Origin: JBBRFH01 sp038224615
GTDB lineage: Bacteria > Planctomycetota > Phycisphaerae > Tepidisphaerales > Tepidisphaeraceae
NCBI GenBank assembly: GCA_038224615.1
Contig: JBBRFH010000027.1
Coordinates: forward strand, 1 to 19,434
Direction of reading: 5' to 3'
Length of the DNA: 19,434 bases
Shown here piece by piece: positions 7,796 through 14,364 of this stretch. The stretch's first letter is position 1, and every line of letters starts with the position of its first letter. The position numbers and the translations under genes are program-made. Under the pieces are notes generated by a model. That model ran no database searches, was not told the origin of the DNA, and was given only the letters and a program-made list of their open reading frames with translations.

Positions 7796-7905
7796 GCCAC
7801 AGAGCCCACCGAGGACACAGAGAATCGCTTTGCACCGCCAAGCGATCATGACCAATGAGAAGCCGGTCTCCTCATTGGTCATTCTGAAGTTTGTCATTGG
7901 TCATT
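7796..7905. repeat. Cluster of short dispersed-type repeats behind the NIL gene
   Basis: Two motifs lie together. CCACAGAGCCCACCGAGGAC followed by ACAGAGAA (7797-7824) is an imperfect ACAGAG-type tandem. GACCAATGAG (7850-7859) pairs perfectly with CTCATTGGTC (7871-7880), and TCATTGGTCATT occurs twice in direct orientation (7872-7883 and 7894-7905). The cluster ends six bases before the NIL-gene stop codon, so the hairpin may act as a transcript 3' end for that operon. Apart from the small ORF at 7445-7636, the stretch 7405-7911 shows nothing else. Confidence 0.6.
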
Positions 7906-7911
7906 CGCCGA

Positions 7912-8166
7912 TCACCCTTCAACGACGCTCTTCTCGATCGGGTCGACCTGCAGACCGTTGGCGCGGCAGAAGTCGATAGCGGCCTTGACCTGCTCGGCCT
8001 CGCCGCTGAGCAGGACGGCCATGATGCCGATCTCGTTCTGCACGCTGGCCTGGCGGATGTCGAACATCACCTCGGGGAACTTCCGACTCATCTCCCAGAT
8101 GATCGGCCGCTCCACCTGCGTGCGGGTGGGGAAGGTGAACCAGAATTTGCGATCGATCTTGGCCAT
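7912..8166 (-). CDS. Stand-alone NIL-domain protein
   Basis: An 84-residue protein that is a single NIL domain: RKFWFTFPTRTQVERPIIWEM, a central FDIRQASVQNEIGIMAVLLSG and a closing helix AAIDFCRANGLQV. NIL domains occur as the C-terminal methionine-binding part of MetN ABC transporters and, fused to ferredoxins, in proteins tied to homocysteine synthesis. Here there is no ATPase and no Cys cluster, so a regulatory or carrier role is inferred. It lies 46 bases behind the sulfur-carrier gene in the same direction and is the last gene of the operon headed by the SAM riboswitch. That context supports a sulfur-amino-acid role. Confidence 0.8.
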   Translation of the reverse strand: MAKIDRKFWFTFPTRTQVERPIIWEMSRKFPEVMFDIRQASVQNEIGIMAVLLSGEAEQVKAAIDFCRANGLQVDPIEKSVVEG

Positions 8167-8212
8167 GACGAATCCAGAGTAGCCGCGAAGGCGTTGCCTA
8201 TTCTTGTCTTAT

Positions 8213-8491
8213 TCACCCGCCCGCGATCGCCGCGACAATGCTGACTTCGTCGCCGTCCTTCACGGGGGTGTCGAGGTTCTGCAGGAAGCGGATGTCTTCC
8301 TGGTTGACGTAGATGTTCACGAAGCGGTTGAGCTGGCCGGTGGTGCCCTTGTAGAGGCGGGTCTCGATGCCGGCGGCCTTGGTCGTCAGCTCGGCCAGCA
8401 GGGCACCGACGGTCAGCGCCTGGCTCTCGATCACGTCGGCCCCGTTGGTGAACTGGCGGAGCGGGGCGGGGATACGAATCTTCACACTCAT
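8213..8491 (-). CDS. CysO/MoaD-like sulfur-carrier protein
   Basis: A 92-residue beta-grasp protein ending in AAIAGG, the exposed Gly-Gly needed for adenylation and thiocarboxylation. The block RFVNIYVNQEDIRFLQNLDT followed by VKDGDEVSIV closely resembles actinobacterial CysO, and less so MoaD or ThiS. Sulfur carriers of this type deliver sulfide as a C-terminal thiocarboxylate to a PLP enzyme; CysO does this for CysM with O-phosphoserine. AAGGA precedes the ATG at 8491. Its partners in the operon are a threonine-synthase-like PLP enzyme and a NIL protein, which suggests sulfur delivery to an O-phosphohomoserine-type acceptor. No E1-like (MoeB/ThiF) or JAMM peptidase gene is visible in the window, so those would have to be encoded elsewhere. 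Confidence 0.9.
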   Translation of the reverse strand: MSVKIRIPAPLRQFTNGADVIESQALTVGALLAELTTKAAGIETRLYKGTTGQLNRFVNIYVNQEDIRFLQNLDTPVKDGDEVSIVAAIAGG

Positions 8492-8545
8492 CGTAGCGTT
8501 TCCTTAACTGAGACTATCTCGGACTTGGTCACGAGCGTTCAACAC

Positions 8546-9532
8546 CTAAATGCCGGACTTGGCCATCTGATCCATCGCCTCCAGCACTTCGTCCATCGTT
8601 TTCTTGTCAAACGAGACAACACCGGCGGATTTCCAGGAGACGGCCTTGGTCTTTTCGTCGACCACGATCGACTCGAACGGCGACGGCCCGGTCCTGCCGA
8701 CGTAGCTCTGCAGCATCTGACCGAATCGGCGAATGTCGTTGGGCTTCATCCCTGCCGCCGTCGCCCGCGCGTCCGACATCACCTGATTCAGAAATTCCTT
8801 GATGCTGTACCCGTCGTCGATGCGCGAGTTCATGTCCTGCATCGCCAGGTTGATGACGTCCGGCATCTTGGGCAGGCGCGCGTAAAGCTCTTCGCGGTAC
8901 GAAAGCATCGGCCGATACTGCAGCATATGAAAAGCCACCAACTGCTTCCACTGGTCGTTGGCGGCGGCGACATCGTCCTTATTCAGGCGATTGATATGCG
9001 CCTTGAGCTCCTGCTGCTCGCGCGGCGCGCTGCCCGGTCGGGACGGCGGGAGGTGCATGGGACGCTGGTACAGCCTGGCCGCCTCCTTCAGGTGCGCCTC
9101 GTCGAACTCGCCCGACTGCGCCGAGATGATCTGCCACTTGATGTACGCGTCGATGCGCGGGTCCTTGTTCAACTTCTTGTTGAGCGTCGCCAGCATCTCA
9201 TCCTGCGTGACGGTGACCTTCTTGTCCTTGAAGTAATCGCTGGCGAGCCGGGTGGTGCCGGCGGCGGCGGATTTCTGGTCCTTGAGCAGGGGCTCGTATT
9301 CCGCCGTCAGCGCGTCGATCGCCTTCTGCAGCACCTCGGGCACGCCGGCGGGCACCGAGGGGGAAGGGTGGGTCGTCGGCATCTTTGCCGACTTGGCCGT
9401 CGTCGACTGCGGCTTATCCGCTTTGCCGGGCCTGGACGTCTTGGGCGCGTCGGCGGCGAACGCCCACGAGCCTACTGCGAGCAAGCTCGACAACACTGCC
9501 AGGCGACAGATCAGACACGGGTGCAGACGCAT
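8546..9532 (-). CDS. Secreted helical protein of unknown function
   Basis: A 328-residue protein whose start at ATG 9532 is set by GGAGG eight bases upstream. A signal peptide MRLHPCLICRLAVLSSLL...AFA-A is followed by a Thr/Ser/Pro/Lys-rich linker (about residues 30-60). The remainder is largely helical and charged, with repeated DEMLATLNKKLNKD and QELKAHINRLNKDD-like stretches. No catalytic motif is visible and I do not recognise the family. It lies between the threonine-synthase-like gene (90 bases upstream) and the sulfur-carrier gene (54 bases downstream), all on the same strand, so it appears to be part of the SAM-regulated transcript, although nothing in it points to sulfur metabolism. 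An insertion into an older operon is possible. Confidence 0.75.
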   Translation of the reverse strand: MRLHPCLICRLAVLSSLLAVGSWAFAADAPKTSRPGKADKPQSTTAKSAKMPTTHPSPSVPAGVPEVLQKAIDALTAEYEPLLKDQKSAAAGTTRLASDYFKDKKVTVTQDEMLATLNKKLNKDPRIDAYIKWQIISAQSGEFDEAHLKEAARLYQRPMHLPPSRPGSAPREQQELKAHINRLNKDDVAAANDQWKQLVAFHMLQYRPMLSYREELYARLPKMPDVINLAMQDMNSRIDDGYSIKEFLNQVMSDARATAAGMKPNDIRRFGQMLQSYVGRTGPSPFESIVVDEKTKAVSWKSAGVVSFDKKTMDEVLEAMDQMAKSGI

Positions 9533-9622
9533 CGGTGAGTCCTCCGCACGCGTCGTTCGCCGGCGCGCCTGCGTGTACCTTCGCACGCCGACGCCGCACG
9601 GGACGCGGCAGCCATAAGTATA

Positions 9623-10900
9623 TCACACTGCGGCCGACTCCAGCGTCGGCTCGCGCAACTTCTGCCCGTCTTCGCCGAGCGAGGCGATAAATCGGTCGAA
9701 TTCCGGCAATTTGGCGTCGATCACCTGCGGGTAGGGGAGCGCGTCCTGCACCACTTCCAGCGTCTTCAGCCCGTTGCCGGTGATGCAGATGCAGATCGAC
9801 TCGTCCTTGGGGATGCGTCCCTGCTGGATGAGCTTGATCGCCACCGCCAGCGTGGTCCCGCCCGCCGGCTCGGTCCAGATGCCCTCGGTGCGGCCCAGCA
9901 GGGTGATGGCGTCGATGATTTCCGGATCAGTGGCGCTTTCGCCCCAGCCACCCGATTCCTTGATGATGTTGTAGACGTAGTACCCGTCGGCCGGATTGCC
10001 GATGGCGATGCTCTTGGCGATCGTGTTCGGCTTCTGCGGCTCGATGATGTCGGTCCCCTTGTGGATCGCCGTCACCACCGGGTTACATCCGGCGGCTTGA
10101 GCCGAGTACATCTTCGGCTGGTTGTCCTCGACCAGACCCAGTTCGATGAACTCCTGGTAGCCCTTGTAGATCTTGGGCAGGATCGTCCCCCCGGCCGTCG
10201 GCGCGATGGTGTGCTGCGGGAGCTTCCACCCCATCTGCTCGGCGATCTCAAAGCCGTAGGTCTTGGCGCCTTCAGTGTAATACGGGCGCAGGTTCACGTT
10301 GACGATCGCCCAGCCGTACTTGTCGGCAATCTCTGTACACAGGCGGTTGACGTCGTCGTAATTGCCCTTAATCCGGACCATCGTCGGCCCGAAGATCAGC
10401 GAGCCGAGCACTTTGCCCTGCTCCAAATCGTACGGAATCATGACGTAACACTTCACGCCAGCGACCGCGGCATGAGCGGCGGTGCTGTTGGCGAGGTTGC
10501 CGGTCGAGGCGCAACCGACCGTGTCAAAACCGAATTCGACGGCCTTGCTGATCGACACGCTGACGACGCGCTCCTTGTACGAGTAAGTCGGGTAGTTGCA
10601 CGAGTCGTCCTTGATCCATATCTCGCGGCAGCCGAGCAGCTTCTCGAGCTTGGGTGCCCGCCGCAGCGGCGTCATGCCGGAATGAAATCCCGTGCGCGGC
10701 ACGTCGACCGGCAGCAGATCCTTGTACCGCCACAGCGAGTGCGGGCCTTTCACGATCGACTCGCGCGTGACCTTGCCCTTCATCGCTTCGTAGTCGTACT
10801 CCACTTCGTACGGCCCGAAACACTGCTCGCACACATGTACCGGCGTCGCAGGAACGCGGTGTCCGCACTCTTTACACTTGAGGCCTTTGACGTAGGTCAT
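9623..10900 (-). CDS. thrC: Threonine-synthase-like PLP enzyme; possible homocysteine-forming enzyme
   Basis: A 425-residue fold-type II PLP enzyme. The N-terminus has two Cys pairs (CKECG at 9-13, CEQC at 24-27), a probable zinc knuckle. The PLP lysine is Lys109 in NYPTYSYKERVV, where canonical threonine synthases have PTGSFKDR. ASTGNLANSTAAHAA binds the cofactor phosphate, and GNYDDVNRLC, NVNLRPYYTEGAKT and KSIAIGNPADG match the branch annotated as threonine synthase in actinobacteria. I take ATG 10900, because the upstream extension (to 10951) is encoded by a short repeat. A SAM-I riboswitch lies upstream and a CysO-like carrier downstream, which would be odd for plain threonine synthesis. 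Thiocarboxylate-dependent sulfhydrylation of O-phosphohomoserine to homocysteine is a reasonable alternative; threonine synthase remains the default. Confidence 0.92.
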   Translation of the reverse strand: MTYVKGLKCKECGHRVPATPVHVCEQCFGPYEVEYDYEAMKGKVTRESIVKGPHSLWRYKDLLPVDVPRTGFHSGMTPLRRAPKLEKLLGCREIWIKDDSCNYPTYSYKERVVSVSISKAVEFGFDTVGCASTGNLANSTAAHAAVAGVKCYVMIPYDLEQGKVLGSLIFGPTMVRIKGNYDDVNRLCTEIADKYGWAIVNVNLRPYYTEGAKTYGFEIAEQMGWKLPQHTIAPTAGGTILPKIYKGYQEFIELGLVEDNQPKMYSAQAAGCNPVVTAIHKGTDIIEPQKPNTIAKSIAIGNPADGYYVYNIIKESGGWGESATDPEIIDAITLLGRTEGIWTEPAGGTTLAVAIKLIQQGRIPKDESICICITGNGLKTLEVVQDALPYPQVIDAKLPEFDRFIASLGEDGQKLREPTLESAAV

Positions 10901-10901
10901 C

Positions 10902-10978
10902 GTTAATAGTTGATGGTTGACAGTTGATAATTGATAGCGGGAACTCGCCATCAGCCATCAACTACCGACTATCAACTG
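10902..10978. repeat. TTGATA-type short repeat with inverted arms abutting the start codon
   Basis: Repeated units such as GTTGATGGTTGA, AGTTGATA and ATTGATAG (10902-10937) are mirrored by CCATCAACTA and TATCAACT (10955-10977). TAGTTGATGG (10907-10916) is the exact reverse complement of 10955-10964, giving a 10-bp stem in the leader of the downstream gene. The repeat reaches to one base from the ATG at 10900, and no Shine-Dalgarno sequence is left. Similar TTGATA-rich minirepeats are scattered in some bacterial genomes. Confidence 0.7.
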
Positions 10979-10980
10979 CT

Positions 10981-11022
10981 CCCAAAACAAAAACCGCTTC
11001 TCACCAGAACGATAAGAAGCGG
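10981..11022 (-). terminator. Intrinsic terminator of the SAM riboswitch
   Basis: On the - strand CCGCTTCT (11022-11015) pairs perfectly with AGAAGCGG (11001-10994), closing a 13-base loop, and is followed by TTTTTGTTTTGGG. The loop side contains CTTATC, which is complementary to the 3' strand of riboswitch helix P1 (GATAAG at 11060-11055). With the neighbouring bases this gives about nine pairs and would form the antiterminator when SAM is absent. Confidence 0.9.
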
Positions 11023-11051
11023 CTAGATTGCTGGATCAGCAGCACTGCCGT

Positions 11052-11176
11052 CTCCTTATCTTTCCCGGCGGGCGATCCACATCGCACGCTCAGGCAGGAA
11101 TTAGCACCTAACCAAACACGTTGGACGGTTGCTGTGACGTCTACAGGCCCAAACCCTCGGTCACTCTGGATAAGAA
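11052..11176 (-). promoter_or_regulatory. SAM-I (S-box) riboswitch
   Basis: Read on the - strand, the stretch begins TCTTATCCAGAGTGA, continues with GAGGGTTTGGGCC, CAGCAACC and AGGTGCTAATTCC, and ends GATAAGGA. These are the conserved SAM-I blocks in the right order: P1 5' strand, kink-turn AGAG/GAGGG, the CAGCAACC junction, the AGGTGCTAATTCC P4 segment and the P1 3' strand. It is followed by an intrinsic terminator with a competing antiterminator, so SAM binding should stop transcription before the PLP-enzyme gene. Known SAM-I riboswitches control methionine and SAM synthesis or uptake. Confidence 0.95.
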
Positions 11177-11201
11177 AACTTATTAAATTGTCGAACGACG
11201 T

Positions 11202-11229
11202 ATCTTAGCCCATCGTTGCTCCCTGTCAA
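11202..11229 (-). promoter_or_regulatory. Promoter of the SAM-riboswitch operon
   Basis: On the - strand a perfect TTGACA (11229-11224) and TAAGAT (11207-11202) are separated by 16 bases. Transcription would start near 11195, about 20 bases before the riboswitch aptamer, which is the expected arrangement. Confidence 0.65.
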
Positions 11230-11270
11230 TGGGTTACTCAATGCGCGCGAGCGATGACGGTCGCACCGGG

Positions 11271-11933
11271 TCACTTCTTCCGCACGATCATGAACCCTGC
11301 CCCGACGGTGGCGATCATCGCTTCCGCGCGGTCGTCGTTGCGGATCGTCATGTTCAACGCGTGCAGCGTGCCATCCTTGGCCGGATCGAACTGGCTGGCG
11401 TCGGGCGAGCGGCCCATGAGGACGTTGTCCATCACGATCACACCGTTCTTTCGCACGAGTTGCAGGCACGCCTCGTAGTAGCTCGGGTACGGGTCCTTGT
11501 CGGCGTCGATGAAGGCGAGGTCGAACGTGTTGGACTGCCCCTGCGCGATCAACGCATCGAGCGTCTGTTGCGCCGGAGCCAGGCGCAGGTCGATCTTGCT
11601 TTCGACACCCGCTTCCTTCCAGTAGCGCCGGCCGATGCGGGTCCACTCCTCGCTGATGTCGCAGGCAATGAGCATCCCCTCCGGCGGCAGCGCGGCGGCC
11701 ATGCACAGGGCGCTGTAGCCGGTGAAGGTGCCGATCTCGATCACGCGCCGCGCGTCGAGCAGCGCGATCAACATCGACAACAGCGCCCCCTGATCGGCAC
11801 TGATCTGCATCCCGCCTTGCGGGAGCTTCGCCGTCTCGGCGCGCAGCCGGCGCTGCAGGTCGGTCTCATGCAGCACGTCGACATTGACGTAGCGGGCCAG
11901 TGATTCTGATTTCAAAAGGGTCTTGAACGCCAT
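11271..11933 (-). CDS. SAM-dependent O-methyltransferase, caffeoyl-CoA OMT type
   Basis: A 220-residue class I methyltransferase of the Methyltransf_3 family, which methylates catechol-like hydroxyls using SAM and a divalent metal. Visible motifs are VIEIGTFTGYSAL (64-76, SAM binding), LIACDISEEW (88-97), FDLAFIDADKDPY (137-149, metal-binding Asp) and VIVMDNVLMG (165-174, Asp-Asn metal ligands). The start at ATG 11933 is set by GGAG eight bases upstream; an earlier start would add only 13 residues. The substrate cannot be read from the sequence. It lies upstream of the riboswitch operon on the same strand, but the promoter at 11202-11229 separates them, so it is probably an independent unit. 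Confidence 0.9.
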   Translation of the reverse strand: MAFKTLLKSESLARYVNVDVLHETDLQRRLRAETAKLPQGGMQISADQGALLSMLIALLDARRVIEIGTFTGYSALCMAAALPPEGMLIACDISEEWTRIGRRYWKEAGVESKIDLRLAPAQQTLDALIAQGQSNTFDLAFIDADKDPYPSYYEACLQLVRKNGVIVMDNVLMGRSPDASQFDPAKDGTLHALNMTIRNDDRAEAMIATVGAGFMIVRKK

Positions 11934-12078
11934 CGGAGTCTCCTTCGCACCAAGCGGTTCGGAACGCCGCACATCGTAGCAGGCATGCGGCGATAGTCGC
12001 TTCAGTGCATTCGCGCGCTCGTCTTCGCGTCACCCGACGCCCGCCACCATACGCCGCTCCCGGCACCCCAAGCCAATC

Positions 12079-12137
12079 TGCAAACCCTTGCATTGATCGC
12101 GTTTGCAACAGAATTGGGTTTGTTTTATCAAGTTTGG
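12079..12137. repeat. AAACAAACCCAATTCTGTT-type dispersed repeat
   Basis: On the - strand the segment reads AAACAAACCCAATTCTGTT near 12127-12109, which translates as KTNPI in one frame. I recall this peptide recurring in spurious planctomycete ORFs that come from a dispersed repeat. TGCAAAC (12079-12085) and GTTTGCA (12101-12107) form an inverted repeat beside it. The rest of the gap between 11934 and 12307 shows no gene that I can support. Confidence 0.4.
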
Positions 12138-12307
12138 TATGTGCCTTCTCCCATCCCCTCGCATCGGTTTGGATCGGCGATGATGAGACGGTCGATCGGG
12201 CGACGCGCGCACACCGTCCCTCCTTATTGCCGGGGTTGTTGCGTGAATCCGGTGCGGATCGCGCAACGCGCGGCGCAGGATGGCTCAAAACACCCCGAAG
12301 ATTTTCT

Positions 12308-12727
12308 TTATTTCTTGCGGCGCGGGTTGCGCGCTTCGGCGATCACTGCACGTACTGCGGCGGGGGCGGGGGTTTGTTGAACGCGCGGCACCGGACCGAT
12401 CGCATGGGATTCCGCTTCGTGGATTTCTGTTCCGTCGACGGTCGCGGGCTGGTAAAACTCGCGCGGGCCGTAGTCGTAGGCGCCCATGCTCATCCTGCCG
12501 GTGACGAGAATCACGTCGAGACCGGGCACCCGGAGCTTGCCGCGGATCACTTCCGGGTCGTCGATGGCGTGGCCGAGGTCGATCGCGGCGCAGCCGAGCT
12601 GGCTGACCAGCGCGCGGAGCAGCGGGCCGTCCGCGCTTCGGACCGTCGCCAAAGCGGCGATCGTCGAGGCCGTCACCACCGCGCCGGCGGCGAGCACCGT
12701 CGCGCCCTGCACCGTTTCCCATCGCAC
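12308..12727 (-). pseudogene. Internally deleted MoeA-like molybdopterin molybdotransferase fragment
   Basis: The open frame reads GATVLAAGAVVTASTIAALATV and then directly RSADGPLLRALVSQLGCAAIDLG and DVILVTGRMSMGAYDY. Both parts match the MoCF-binding domain of MoeA, where GxSMGxYD is the signature, but the roughly 30 residues normally between them (including the xxTGxELV strand) are missing. The N-terminal domains are absent and the tail after YGPREF is unlike MoeA. The frame is open from a GTG at 12727 to the stop at 12308, so it may be annotated as a hypothetical protein, but it cannot be an active MoeA. An IS3-type fragment abuts its 5' end. Confidence 0.65.
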
Positions 12728-12743
12728 TTTTTTTTGAACCCCT

Positions 12744-12908
12744 CTACTTCTTCCCCAGCCGACGTGCCCAGCCCCGCACCGTCGTCGCCCCCTCGATCCC
12801 GTGATTAACCCCCGCCGCCCGCGCCGATGCGAACCGACCCGACTCCAAATCCTCCACCACCTGACGCTTGAACGCATCGCTGTAACGCAAAATCAACCGA
12901 CTTCCCAT
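12744..12908 (-). pseudogene. IS3-type transposase orfA, truncated HTH protein
   Basis: A 54-residue frame starts at ATG 12908. It contains RYSDAFKRQVVEDLESGRF, then a helix-turn-helix and GATTVRGWARRLGKK before a stop at 12744. This matches the first half of OrfA of IS3/IS911-type elements; the leucine-zipper half and OrfB are gone. GGAGAG precedes the start. It is joined on its 3' side to the MoeA fragment. Confidence 0.7.
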
Positions 12909-12965
12909 CCGTCACTCTCCTGGCCTTTCGACCTGTAAAGTGACAACCTATTTCAGGATGGGACA
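12744..12965 (-). mobile_element. Left-end remnant of an IS3-type element
   Basis: Upstream of the orfA start, the - strand begins TGTCCCATCCTGAAATAGG and continues to GTCACTTTACAG (12965-12930), which looks like an IS terminal sequence starting with TG. About 220 bases of the element remain, and no matching right end is visible in the window. It ends 28 bases from the stop codon of the glycosidase gene. Confidence 0.5.
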
Positions 12966-12992
12966 AACAATCCTTAGTTCGTATGGCACCCT

Positions 12993-14315
12993 TCAATGCG
13001 TAATCAGCTCGATTATAACTGCCACAGCACCGGCGGGCAGTTGAAATTCCGGTCTGGCGTCACGGGCCAGGGTGTTATGCGAATTCAGCAGCGACCCGCT
13101 ACGGCCGTAGGCTTCTGCGTCGGCGGGGTCAAACACATACGCGTCGATGCGCTCGAGTGACCGAGGCGCGGGAGCGAGAAGCCGGATTTGAATCGGAACA
13201 GGCCGGCGATTGATCACCGCGACCGAGTACCGAGCGGGAACACCACCATGAACGGCCACCGCGCGGACGAGAGGATCGCCGGTGTCGACATCGTGTACCG
13301 TCCCGGGCCCGCGCAGAAATCGGCTGAGCAGTCCGATCGCATAATAGACCGGCCGGGTGGAAAACGTTTCGTCCCAGCGGAATGTGCCCCACTTGTTGGC
13401 GTAGGCGCGGGTTGGGCTGTATTCGTCGGGGAAATCGGAGAACGTCCAGTAGCCGACGCCGTCGGCGCCGGCGTCGATCGCCGCCATCGCCGCTTCCACG
13501 GTCTGGACGGCGGCGGCGGGCTCCTGCGAGGTGTCGAACCAGGCGCAGCCGTCCCAGTTGGCAAAACCATACCGTTCACCTTGGTACTGTCGCGGGCCGA
13601 ACTCACCGATGAGGAACGGTTTGCCGAGCGACCGGGCGCGCTGGGCATACGGCGTTACGCGGTCGCGGAACCAGGCGTAAAAGTCCGGATCGTCGGGCAG
13701 GTGATCGTTAACGTAGTGATGGCCGCCGTAAGCGGCTGTCACGTCGTCCATGGTATTCATCGCCCAATCGATCGAGTCCCACCGCTGCACCGGTGACGCG
13801 TCGGTCGCCAGCAGCCCGACGGGGATTTTTCGCTCCTGCAGTGCGCGATGAATCCGGCGATGGTAGTCGGCGAACGTGGGGAGGTCTTTGTAGAGGGTGC
13901 CCCAACGTTGGCCGGTGATGGAAAGTTCGTTGGTCATGCAATACCAGCGCACGTTGTCCAGGCCGCGCCGAATCACCAGGTCGAAAAGAAGCTCGGCGAC
14001 GCGGTCGGCGTAGGCGTCGCGCTCCGATGCGGTGGGCAGGTCCGGCGGATCCCACGTCGTCAGGTACACGCTCGTGCCCGCATCGCGCATCATCTGAAGC
14101 TGCCGCACGGCGTACTCGGTGTTCCAGGTCCACGCGTGCGTGACGCGCGCGAAGGACGGGCTGAGCTCGCGCCACCGCGCGTGGTGCAATGCTTCCATCG
14201 CCGGCGACATTTCCCGATCGTGCAGCGTGAAAAAGGCGTGGTAACCCACTCCCTCAAACGCACCGGCGCGACGGGCACTGCCGATTTGAACGTCTATGCG
14301 CGGGATCGAATCCAT
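12993..14315 (-). CDS. Clan GH-A glycoside hydrolase
   Basis: A 440-residue TIM-barrel glycosidase. The start at ATG 14315 has AAGGGA nine bases upstream; a longer frame to 14501 runs through unrelated sequence. Residues 22-34 (GVGYHAFFTLHDR) open the barrel. RWYCMTNE (Glu130) and FLIGEFG (Glu238) fit the acid/base after strand 4 and the nucleophile after strand 7 of retaining clan-A enzymes, and GYWTFSDFPDEY follows as strand 8. The C-terminal 110 residues form a small beta domain. There is no signal peptide, so it acts inside the cell, probably on oligosaccharides imported from plant or algal glycans. The exact GH family (GH39- or GH5-like) cannot be fixed by eye. It lies beside a fucosidase gene on the same strand. 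Confidence 0.82.
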   Translation of the reverse strand: MDSIPRIDVQIGSARRAGAFEGVGYHAFFTLHDREMSPAMEALHHARWRELSPSFARVTHAWTWNTEYAVRQLQMMRDAGTSVYLTTWDPPDLPTASERDAYADRVAELLFDLVIRRGLDNVRWYCMTNELSITGQRWGTLYKDLPTFADYHRRIHRALQERKIPVGLLATDASPVQRWDSIDWAMNTMDDVTAAYGGHHYVNDHLPDDPDFYAWFRDRVTPYAQRARSLGKPFLIGEFGPRQYQGERYGFANWDGCAWFDTSQEPAAAVQTVEAAMAAIDAGADGVGYWTFSDFPDEYSPTRAYANKWGTFRWDETFSTRPVYYAIGLLSRFLRGPGTVHDVDTGDPLVRAVAVHGGVPARYSVAVINRRPVPIQIRLLAPAPRSLERIDAYVFDPADAEAYGRSGSLLNSHNTLARDARPEFQLPAGAVAVIIELITH

Positions 14316-14364
14316 CAGACTTGTTCCCTTCTCAAGGTGGCACGAAAGACCTGCATCGAGTTGG

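Noticed and set aside
7389..7841. A 150-codon open frame on the - strand overlapping the small membrane ORF
   Set aside because: Composition is Arg/Pro/Ala-rich and it runs through the minirepeats; the 63-codon frame is the better candidate.
8204..9538. A 444-codon open frame on the + strand
   Set aside because: Antisense to the secreted protein and sulfur-carrier genes, which have signal peptide, ribosome-binding sites and family motifs.
10901..10951. N-terminal 17-residue extension of the threonine-synthase-like protein
   Set aside because: It is entirely encoded by the TTGATA-type minirepeat, and the zinc-knuckle domain starts right after the ATG at 10900.
12728..12735. A8 run behind the IS3 orfA as a programmed frameshift site
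   Set aside because: IS3 elements do use A-rich slippery sites, but here a stop codon precedes the run and no orfB follows.
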